DNA from: Rhabdornis inornatus | Lineage: Eukaryota > Chordata > Aves > Passeriformes > Rhabdornithidae | Assembly: GCA_013397075.1 (NCBI GenBank) | Contig: VWZS01000850.1 | Coordinates: 496,001 to 560,000, forward strand | DNA length: 64,000 bases | Reading direction: 5' to 3' | In this document: piece by piece, positions 23,401 to 35,400 of the stretch | Layout of the letters: each line of letters begins with the position of its first letter | Position numbering within the stretch: the stretch's first letter is position 1 | Translations under genes and position numbers: made by a program | The notes under the pieces: generated by a model | The model's input: only the letters and a program-made list of their open reading frames with translations | Databases searched by the model: none | Told to the model about the DNA's origin: nothing

Positions 23401-26400
23401 TGATCAATTTCACAAGAAAAAGCAGAGGAATTTTAAAAGTTTTTCGTTCTTGCTCACCTTTGGTTTTGGTAGAGTTTGTTACCATATGGTGCAGAAGTTT
23501 TCTGGTGCACACAGGGCACAGTAGGGATTTGCTGGTGCTCGGTGGGTAGCTCAGGACAGTGCAGCCACCTGAGATGCTTCTTTCCATGCTCCTGGTGAAT
23601 GGGAGAACTGGTGTCACCACCCCAGACAGCTTGTGCATCGTCAGCCCTTCATCCTACAGCAGTCATCCCCTTTATTTAGCAGGACTGTTGACATCAGTGG
23701 GGTTCTCAGCCTTGTTCTCAGTTGCTGTTCTGTTCTAAACCATTCTGGTAGCCACAGACCTCTTTATTAATAACTTGATCTCACAGGTATCTGTTCATCT
23801 CCTGCAGTCTGTCCGTTGTTTCATTTGGAAGCCATTAAAGAGTTAATGTCATTTATTCTTTTCCATGGGCTGTTCAGGTGTTGTCAGTTTCAAGGGAAAA
23901 TCACACTTTTTTTTGGTAGGATGTTCTTTTCTTTTTTGATTAGGAAGGTGGGTCACAATAGCAGTAGTTAAAAAAACTGGTTTTATTACTGAACAAGTAC
24001 ATTGGTAAAACTACTGACAAAGTAGGCAGCTTACTCACAGACAAATGCATTTGTGTGGAGTTTTCACACTTGAAAATGATTACAAGAACTTATTTGATAT
24101 TTATGTTTACATTGGAGATATTTACATTTGTAAGGCTCCCATTGTTTCTTACAACATGGGAATGGCCACCTTATAGAAGTTTAGTTTGTTTTTTTTTTAA
24201 GACACCATTAAAGAAACTGGCTTTGGGGACAGACACAGTAGAACTGCCATTTGTTTGGTGGTGATTTTTCCAGTTGTTTGGCAACAGCTTGAAATTCAGC
24301 TCCTTGCAAAGTAGAATCAAAAGTTTTAGTTCATGTAATGATTAAAGGATCTTACTGCTTAAAATACACAAACCCATAAACAAAACTCCTGAACGATCTC
24401 CAGAGATGAGGAGTGACACAGGGCATAGCAAGATAGGGAAAATCATGTAGAGCAGACAAAAGACTTACTGTTATTATGTCTGATTATAATTGCATAGTGA
24501 TTCTAATTGGTTGATAGTTCTACTTCTTTTTTTAGTGATTGTTTTGTTTCTTTTTTCTTTTTCTTGGATATAGTGTGGTGCTGGTGTAGGCTCCTGAAGT
24601 CCCTGAGGGAAAAATCCTAACACAGGTGACATTTATGACAGAAGTTTATTGTTTTCCTCTTTTCTGCCCTGTGTAGGTGGCCTTCTAATCTCCTCAGCAC
24701 ATTTTGGGGCATATGTGTGTGGTACTGATATAGATTACAACACAATCCATGGATTAGGTATGTTGCATATTTTGAAGCCACTGAAATCTTACCCTCTGGA
24801 GTTTAAGAATACTGATGGTAGCAGATGATACTTAGTGGATTTTAAAGCAGCATTAATCTTTGCAGGATTTATTTGGTTATGCTTAGTTTTATTAACCAAT
24901 TTACGTATATGCAACTTACATGTGTTTTTAAGCAGGAAATATTTTTGAAAAAGAATAATGAAGATCAAAACAAAGTTCCAAATAATAATTATCACAGCTG
25001 TGTGGTCTTTTAACCTGTGATGTGGGAAGCTCTTCAAGACCTAACCCAGGAACCCTAATCTCATTCTTAACTTCTCTGTGAATAGGCAAATTATTTTTGA
25101 CCTAGTGGACAGCGTTGTGACTGATGGATGGAGAGAGCATCTTGCAAACCAGTGTTTTTGTAAATGTATTCTTTGATACCATATGCAGATGGTGCAGCAG
25201 AACTTTTCTCATGTATTTTAGTTTTTTCTTACTACTTGTGAAGTTTATTGTAAGTACTTTTGACAAGTTTTTTGGTGACATTTGATTATTTTCCTTTAAT
25301 TTAAATGGTAGAGTATATGAAATCTTTTCTTTTATAATAGTTTCTTGTTGAGTATGCTTTTTTTCCCCCTTTCCGTTCCTCTTCCCCTCCCAGGCAAGGC
25401 AAGCAGAAAAAACCAGAAATGGAGAGGGCCAGATGAAAATATCAGAGCTAATCTCCGACAGTATGGTTTAGAGAAATACTACCTCGATGCACTTGTTGCT
25501 GATTCTTCAAGACCAATATGGAGAAAAGGGATGTTGTTTGATGCGATCATTACAGACCGTAAGTTTATTACTGCCTTTTGTCGCCCAGTAACAGTGACTG
25601 AAACATTATTGCCTGTGTACATTGATTAAATGTCTGGATGAGTGCTCAGGTCTGCAGCTTCCATGTTTCCAAAGATGGTTGTTGGGAGCAGCACTATGGA
25701 AATTGGATCTGCATTTGATGTCTCTGCATTTATTTTAAGCATAGTTAGTAATGTGTAACAAAGCTGGCAATGACACTTTCTTCCATGGAGAAAATGCGAT
25801 GTTCACCAGCAGAAATCAATATGGCTGAAAATCATCCTTTGAAGAAGTCTCCTTCAGTGAAAGCATAACATGGTTGATGCATAGAGACTTATTATCAGAA
25901 TGCTCTATATTGCTGTTGGCAGCACATTGGAGTCTGTCATGCACCTCTGATGGGCTTCTGGAGACTTGTGTTAAGTGCTTAATGTAGTGCTTCCAAAGAG
26001 AAATTTTAATGTGTTTCCAATACACTTAGCTACTTGGAAGCAGGAGCAGTTTGAAAGGATCCTCTGCTTCTTTAGAAACCTATTTACTAAACACCATTTA
26101 TCTTGTATGAGAGGGAAAAGAAACCAAGGGGATAAATGAAAGATCTTGATACAACAATTTCTGATCTCAAGTGCTGGCTTTTAAAATGACATATTCATAT
26201 TAATTAAGAATGGGAAGTCTGACTTTTCTTTGTGAGTTGCTTGCTAATTCTTATTTGGACTGTTCAGTAGCAAGACAGTGTAGAATATTAATATGGACTT
26301 AGAACTGAGCGTGAAACCAGTTATAAAACTTCTGCAGGGTACTTTCATGATGCTGAAACAAGTCTTGCAAACTCAGAGTTTTTGAACATGAAGTATGTTA

Positions 26401-29400
26401 TGCTATTAGAAGTGTGTAAAGAAGTATGAGAAAAATCCTCCTCTGGTTCTTCTTATGTGTGAGAATTAGCATTTGTGTAATGTGCTGACAAGAAATTCTG
26501 ATATACTTAATTTCATTTTGAAATAGGTTAATTAAGTGCTATAGGGGTCATATTTGTGTCAAACAAAAAAAAGGATGGGATTATTTATCACATGTTGGAA
26601 ATCTAAGGAATATATTTTAACAAACAACACAGCATTGTCCTGTGTCATGTAGCAAACACATAAGCTGCTAGAAGCTCATACAGCTGAAGAGATTTCCTTG
26701 AATCAGTATTAATATAACTCTTTGGAGCAAGAAACTTTCAATAGATCTTGAAGAAATTTCTCTTACTGACTTTTACTTTGTGAAACCTTTCAGTAATTTT
26801 TTTTAACCTTGCATAAGCCACAGTTAGTGCACTGTTGTGTATGTGTGGTGTAATTGTATGTTGTTTGGACAAAGGGTGAGGTTCTCATCTCTGCATTTTG
26901 CTTTTGCTTTGTCTAGCACCATATGGTATCAGAGAAGCTCCTCGCAGAATGGGATCACAGAAGGAAACAGTTAAGTCGGTTGAAAGAAGGTAGGGAAACT
27001 GTCTTGTCTGTTGTAGAGTATAAATGTCTTAATGGAAACCCGGTTGCAGTTTTAGAATATTTATTACTTCTTGGTTGGCTGTCAGAAGTTAGAAAATGGT
27101 TGCAATTATAATTAAAGAAGAAAAACCCTTTTTGTTCTGTTTGCAAAACCACTATGTCACTTCCTGAAACCTTCTTGGTTTTGTTCTCCTTCCTTATCCT
27201 TTGCATGTGTTCAGATTTTGAATCCTATTTCTCGCCTCTGTGAGCCACCATTAGCATGTATTTCCTGTTCTCAGAAAGCTCTTTGGTCCCTGCAGGCTGC
27301 GAAATCACTCTAAAATGGAATACCTGTAGTTGTACCTTTAACTTTTTTCTTTTGCATTTTCCACTGCTCCTTTCTTTTCAGAGATACCACATGGTTTCTC
27401 CACTGCCTGGCCTTCCTTGCCTTCTGACTCCTTTAGAAAGATGCTGTGCAAAATAACTGTTGCCAACATACTTGTGGTTCCGTAGACTCATCTTTAATAC
27501 ATGTGGAAGTCAAAGAGACAGTTGGGGGGAACCTGAGAAGTTGTATTCCTCATAGTAGAAGTTGTACTCCTGGATTGTCTTAGGTAGCTTTGCAAAGCTC
27601 AGGAAGTGCTTTTGTGGCTTAGTGTATTAGGTTTTTTAAATTACTGTTATTAAAAAATTATGTTTTACCCGTGCTCTTGTTTGCTTACACTTGTACGTTT
27701 TTTTGTTCAGCACAGAAAATCACTTCTTCATTTCATCCAGTTACCATCTAAGTGACATCTTTTTTGACCTGTTGAAGTTTGGGGCAGAGTATCTGGTCAT
27801 GGGAGGAAGATTGGTGTACTGGCTGCCCATATACAGGCCTGAGTATGTACTGTTGATTTCTGCTGTGTTGTGTGTCAGAATAGATGCTGCATTCTCACTG
27901 TGCTTTCCTTTGGGACACAGTACAGCTGGAGCTTCCACAGTACCAGCACTTAAGGGTAATGCCCAGACTTTTTATTTTAAAACTTTGTATAAGGGAAACC
28001 ACATTTTGTAACAGAGCTTTTGAATTGGGGTAATTCCTGACTGTTACCAAGCAGAAAATGCCTTTGCATGTCATTGTAAATGCATGTTCAGTGGGCTGAG
28101 GTTTAAGCTCAAAAAGTTAAGATTTCTAAGGCAGTAGAAGCAAGGCTTGTGTTTGTATGTGTTTCTGCTAGAGTAGTTGATAGAGGTGTGTAAAAATCAT
28201 CCTTGGTTCTTTGGGGTTTGGCACTACTGACTTAGCTTTCTTCTGAGAAATAGAAGTCAGGTGACCAAGAGGTGGCAGTGAGAGGTAGGAAACATCTGAG
28301 AGCAATCCCGAGAGCAGCCCTGTTAGGGACGAGAGAGGCCAGCAGAGACTGCAGGATCCTGTCTGCTCAGTAGTGCAGCCTGGGATCAGAACTGAGTGTA
28401 TAAGGAAAAATAGCTGTTTGCATGCCTTGTTTCAGCATCTCTTAAATTAGGTTTGAAGGTTTTTTTTGTCTTGTTTTTGTAAAGATTTTTGACTTGTAAA
28501 GTCTTTGTGAAGTGAGGAGTTGGTGTACAGTAGCTGTTTCAAGGTGTCTTCCAGATACAGATGTGCTCTGAAGGTAGTTTCTACGGTGTCATATATGTCT
28601 ATGTACAGTCACACTATATTGTTCAATAAAGTGGTGGTTGTCCCTGGTTTCACCACAGAAATGGCTTGTGGTAGTCCTGTATATCTCATGCTGTTCTGAA
28701 AATTTGGAAATCAAAAGGAGCCATTTCTGTTACATGCTTCTGTAACAGAAGTGAGAGTGCACTTAGTAGTTTGAATTTTTTAGTAAATTATAAAATTGGT
28801 ATTGGAGGCCTTTTTTCTCATAAGACAATTCACAGACAAAGCAATGAATGCTATTCATAGTATTATAGCTAATTTTCATGTCAGTAAAATCTCTTCAGAA
28901 TTACTGAATTTATTTTGTTCATCAAGATAGCAGTGTTTTTCTTCCTGCTCATTGAACTTCGGTAAAAGCATGCTTCCTCACTACAGCAGTCTAAAGTGTT
29001 TCACTTCAGATAACTTGGGAACTGTGTATTTGGATGAACTTTAGTTGCTGTTTTGGGGAGGTCTAGTTGAGTTGCCTTTTAAAAAGTGGGTTTGTACATC
29101 TACTAAAGTTGCTAGAATTAGCACAGAATAGTAGAATAGTCACTTTATTTTCAGCTGTAATAATGTACATGGGGCATTAAAACAATTAAGTGGGGAGAGA
29201 AGATACGTTCTGCTAACACGTTGCATTATCAAATATCCCTTGGCAACGCTTGCCTTGAGTTTCATTTTTTGAGATCTTTGTATATTATCTTAAATTAAAG
29301 CCAAAAATGTATTGAATTGGATGTCTGTTAGAATCATTGCTTCTGTATTTCTTACTTGCTTCTGAGTTTTACCTGAATGTAGAAATACATTAATTAATGC

Positions 29401-32400
29401 TAACAGAAAAGGCTTTTTAACAAAGTGATAGTGATCTCTCCTACTTCAAGATAGCATCTCACTCCAGAGTTCACTCTTTCAATCAGACATTGAAATCATT
29501 GTTGAGTCCAAATTTTTCTAATTCCATTAAAGTCAGTCTTCTGTATGATTATGAAGAGAAACTTTTACAATGTTTTGTCAGGGTCTCTATCTTTGTAAAA
29601 GAAAGACGGTTTGGTGGTACTGATGCATCAAAAGTCTTGTGTAATAGAAAAAGCAGTTGGGAATTAATTTCATTCTCCTTTGCCAAAAGTATGTTCTGAC
29701 TTCACCCAGCAGAAGCAGATACTTGTTTCTGCACAAGAAATGACTGAAAGGTAGCTTGTTGGTCTGGAAATTTTGGAGGAAAGCAAAGAGGCAGTACTGT
29801 TTGGGTTTTTTTCTTATTTGTGGGTCTGTGTTTGGTACTGAGTTACTTGTTTAACAGTTCTCTGTTATCTTAAGAAACGCCAAGTTTTCTACCAGAACCT
29901 AGATGGATCCTATTTTAATCCAGACCAAGACCTTTACTTTGATTCAGAAAAGCCACTTCTTTACAGGAAAAATGTAGAACTCCTCCTTTGTACCTTTTAA
30001 ACTCAAGTCATAGGTATTAAGTGGTTCAGTTCCGATGTCTGACTTCTGTTAACACCCAAACATTGGAGAATCATAGGAGCAGGTGTTTTATACGAAATCA
30101 TACTTAACAATAGCAGAACCCATTTTCTGTGTTAGCTTTTAGTAACTATTACATGAATGCTTATTACAAAATCTAGGAATAAATGACTGATCTGTTTCAG
30201 TCTATAGGAAGGATATCTCATATTTATCATACTAGTTAGGTTAATACTTCTTGCTGCTGTAGTCCCATGCAAAGCTCTTAAATCTTTAAATTTCTCTTGC
30301 AGCATTTGGAGAAATAGAAGGAATGAAAGCAATTTAGATAAAGCACTTTCTATATAGAAAATAGTATGGTTGTGAGGTGGGGCATTTGAAACACTTAATT
30401 CTTACTTCTATAGATAGTAGCAACATTGGCTTCTAATTAAATCCTATCTAATGTTAAATGATATTGGATTTTTTTTGCCATTAGAAAAAGTAATTATAAT
30501 GGGATTGATAATACTGAATTTTGAGGTTCAGGAATGTTGCTGTCTAATAAGAGCTGGCTTAATAAGATTTGAAATTGAAGTGCAGCGATCTCCTTTTAGG
30601 GAGCCAGAGTAAAGTCTCTTATTCCTGCAACTTCGTATGTGTTGACTGTGGAAAATATTTTTAAAATCACAGCTCTGACTGGATAAATTATTCGTGGTTT
30701 GCGATATTTTCTATTTGAAATTATACAGGCAGGCTCGTGTGTACATACATTAACATCATTTAAATACATGCTGAAAATGGTGTGAGTTTCTCTTTACTGT
30801 GAGGTTTTAATTTATTCTACACACTGCATGTGAAGGTGATTGGAATATATGATGCCAAAACTCTGGAGCACCAATATCTGAATTTATTTAACCAGGTTAA
30901 AGTGCATAACAACTTTCAACTGTGAACTTTTTTGTGAAGAATCTGTAAGAATTTTGTTTCATATGCAGGTCTTCCACTTCATGAGCCTACAGCACTAAGA
31001 ATGATTATTTCTTCCAGATACACAGAAGAGATCATTCCCCGCCATCCATGCCTGAAACTTATTAGCAACTGCGAGCAGATGCTTTCCAGCCACACATCAA
31101 GGCGCCTCATAACCATGGAAAAAGTGAAAGAATTCAAGGTAAGCTTGAATTCTTGATCATATTGTGTAAAATAGTAGCTGTTGCGTTCGTGACAAGTTCG
31201 TGCTATTCAGCATTTGATCCTTGTTTCTGTCACACTTTGGATTTTTATGATCAGAGTTGGCGCTTTTGTAAAACTGAGTAGTGATTTAAGAGACTGTTCT
31301 GGTTTTGGTTTCTTTCTTTTTATTCTCAATTTTTGGTTAACTCTTCATCCTGAAGAAGTCCCTTGATAGTGTGAAAAAGATCTTTGAACTTACGGTTACT
31401 TGTGAATCCCATCCACAGAGGATATTTGCCTTAATGCCCAAGTTTCCATTGATTTCAAAGTGTATCTCGATGCCTGAGTAAATACTAAATACCTTTGTGA
31501 GTCTTGCAGTACAGGTAAACCTTATTTGATTCTGTTACTTCAGAGTGGTACATTTTAGCTTTTGGAGTAATACTGAAGTTGTGACAAGTACAGCAAAGCA
31601 CACTGCTTCTTCTTTCTGTTTTTGTTTTATGACACAATAAGTGTCTCTCCTGAGGCACTGGGACCAGGGAATATTGTGTTCAGGTCTCCTTTCCATTCTT
31701 GCTACTTCTCTCACTTAATACTGTTAAAAGAGGTGCTAAACACATGTGAGGCAAATTCTTAATGAAAATGCACTCAGTGAGCAGTGTTTTTAGTACATTC
31801 CTTGTCAGCTGGAAGAGCTGTTTCAGATGGCAGGAGATGCAGTCAGACTGCTGTGTCTGTGTGGTGCTTGCACTAATGACACAGCAGGGGTTCATAATGC
31901 TTGGGCTGACTGCAGTTCTCAAGCAACACCTGAACTTTTATAAACACTCCCTGTGGAGTTCAGCCTCGGAGCTGCCAACTTCGCCAGTAGCAAACCAGGA
32001 GGGTAGATGATTAAAGTTTTTGACATGTGCCTCTCAGGGTGTTTAGGGAGGTTTTTGACAGCAGTTTTATTGCTACCAGTGCTGTAGGGTAACATATTCT
32101 AACCTAAAAATATATCAACCCTTCTGCAAACAGACTTGCGTCATTTGTTACTCTCCTCTTGTGTATCACCTGCTCTTCAGTTCATGGTTTGACAGGTTCA
32201 TGTCTGGAAATGCTTAGCTCTGAGCACCTGAGACTAGTTGGCAGGCTTGCTGCTTAGATAGGACTCTGCAAGTGCTTATATTCAGTATTCCAGATGTCTG
32301 TTAGATAATTTAAAGATGCCAGAACCCCTGTGTGGTTTCTGATGATGCAAAACTTGTCTAGAGAACAAAATGTGTGTTGAATCCTTAGCTCCTGCCTGCT

Positions 32401-35400
32401 TGGCTTAGGACCTTGTTGCGGTGTTTAAGATTTCCCCACCCCGGCATCCCTTACCTGGAACATGTTTTTTCCTGTATTAATGTCCTGAGCAGCCTTTGAA
32501 TTGGATACTTCTGACTCGCCAGATATGACCATAAAATTCAATAGTTATACTTTTGTCTGCTTTTCTTATCCCTAAGTGAAAGAGTAAATTTTTATGGATA
32601 TGCCAAACATTTATGTTTCCAGACAGTTCCTGTCTGCTTTATTAAACTGGTTTTAACAGGCCTTCAATTGTCTTTTAATTCCACTTAGTGCAGCACTTGC
32701 AAATGGCTGAGAAGTGTTACAAGTCATGTTATTGTTATTATGCAGTTCTTTGGTTTCCCCAGTGTTTGCCACCAGTAAGGAATTGTAGATTTCACAGCAA
32801 ATTTTGATTTCATTAGTAACACTTTAAATAAACTCTTAAGTGGAGATGAATTCAGTCAGTTGCTGAAATTGGTGGAGCAATTTGATTGGAATTGTCTTTA
32901 ATAAAAAGGAGACCAAAGTGAAGACAAAAAGTGAGTATGTCTAGGTGAGGTGTTGATCTGTCATAAGAAATCGTAAGCATGAAGATCATATGTTGAATTT
33001 AAAACCTCACAAATGATATATAACTCACTGTCTTGTAAGCATCCAGTCTGTTCTTTTCAAATTTACAGTGAAATTGTGCCAACTGGAAAAGGTTTCTTCC
33101 TGAACTCAGTGTTGGTATGAATAGGCTTTTTCCAGCATGTGCACAATATGAGCAAAGGAGTTGTTTGTTTTTTTAATTACTGTTTCAGACAACTTTTGCT
33201 ACTGTTCCTCCCAGCACAGCATTCACCCCAAAATGCACACTCTGCTCCTACCTCCTCCACAACACATCTGCACACTGTCCCCCCAAAACTCAGGGTTGGG
33301 TGGGGCAAGGCCGGCTGCAGCCTCAGCCCAGAGCCCTATGTTTCTCTTTCCCTGTGAGGCATCCCACTCTTTTAATGCCAAGAGAGATGCCTAGAAATTC
33401 TGAAGTAAGATGTAACAGAAGACTTGACTGAAGGACAAACTCTTGAGTGTATAATTGTCCAAGAAGGGACTATGAAGCATCAGGAACACAAACCCACCCT
33501 GCTGAATGGGTCAAGCATTTCCATGTCACATGGTCACTCCGGAGTTGTTACTGCTGTAGAATTTTTCCTACTGAATTTAGCAGTATCTGTTCCTGGGTAT
33601 GTGACCCTACTGTCCCTGGTTTGGTATCTGCTCCTTTTTGTTTATAGCTGTATAACATTAGTACAAGTGGTTTCTATAGCTACTGTTCAGCACCAGATGT
33701 AGAGTGGTAGAAAGCAGAGATAAGGCTAGGAAGACTTTTTTTTTAAACTAAAACTAAATGTGGATAATTACCTTGAAGCTGAACTGGGGCATAGTAGATG
33801 AATAAAAATCTTTAGAATATCACTTAATATTTGCAAAGATTTAAAGAAAAACAACATTTTCTTGTTATCATTCAGCATCCCCTTCTCTTCTACCTCTTCA
33901 TTTATTTGAGATCTCTAAAAGCTATTTTAGTGTTTGAGTTTAGAATAAATAAATAGTTAAGCGTTTTTTTTACAAGTTGTTTTCTCTGTAGAGTTAAATG
34001 AAGCCTGTCCCTGGTGTTCAGATTGTACCAATTCAATTCCTTGATACAAAAAAAATACTGTAAGTTAGAATTTGTTTGGAAGTCCTTAGTCTCTTGACAT
34101 GCAAGAATTTCAGTTACTTTGGTCAGTCCTCATGCTGCCTATAAAGTTCTTTTGACTAGTAAATCTCAACAGTGACTGGTATCTCCAGGTAGTTCAGGAT
34201 TTCTTATTTTCTTTTCCTTTTTTTAAGGAGCAATTCCCATTCTTGTTGGTGTTTGGATTTTCTTGTTTTTTCATTTTTTAAGCAATTGTGCCATCTTTAT
34301 TAGACAGTCATGCCTGTACAGGTGAGAGGTAGGGAATGGAACCTCTTAAACTGGAATAATTGTGATGTGGGCCAGGAACTTCCTTTGTAATCTCTTCTAA
34401 GAAATCCAAGCCTAACTGCAGATCTCTCATTTAGCAAGCAGTGTTTGCAGAGCTCTTGATGAGGCCTGGATTTTCGAGATGAGATTCTGCTGTGGAGTGA
34501 TGCACCAAGCCTGTTTCCATCTGGTGCATGCAGATGTACCTATTACACCTGTGTTTTACTTGCAGTTTGTTCTTCTATGCAGCACATCCTCTCTTTACCC
34601 TAACCAGCTTGGAGGTAGAGGATGGTTTCCTCCTTCATCCCTTGCCTGCAAATCAGCATTTTGTTTCCAATGGAATCAAGATGAATGTTGTACACATGCG
34701 TGACCTCTTAGAGGTTGTGGGGATTTATTTTTATCCTAAAGTATCTTTGATCTATATATTATTATCCTTCAGGGTCAAATATCCCATCCATTTCTCAGAA
34801 TAAGTGAATTATGTAGAGTTCTTGTTAAAGCATCCCAATGATATAAAAATAGATGGTTTTCTGACCTGGAATTTCAAGAGAAGAAAAAGTGCTCTTTTCC
34901 AAAGAGTGGCTGGAGAAGTGGGTATAGGCTGGCTGTGAGAGGAGTAGGTCTTAAATCCTTCATATTTCCTGTCTGTCTATAGCAATTTTGTGATTTTTGT
35001 TGTTTTCACAAACATGTGCCTATTGTTTATCAGCCTGAGAATAGTCATGGAGGTGGCAGTCTCTCACAGGTGACCAGAAGCCAGTAGATTATATTGTGCC
35101 TGCATTGGGTTTCCTGAAGTCACTTTCTTCTGATATTTTCCAGCAGTGCAGTATTTAAATAGAGCTGCTGCTACTGATGTACATGCTTGATATAATAGAT
35201 ATCTACATGGCACTGAACATTTAGCAAGTTAACTTAAGCTGGTGTCACATTCCTGATGTCTGCTGGCATAGCAGGTGAGACCTACTTCAAAGTAATATCC
35301 CATTGTGTCCAGAAGAGGGCCCTTCTACATGCACACAAGCGTCTTACTTTGTTGAAAAACCTTCCTTTCACTCCTTTAGAATGCTCCTTAAGGTACCCAA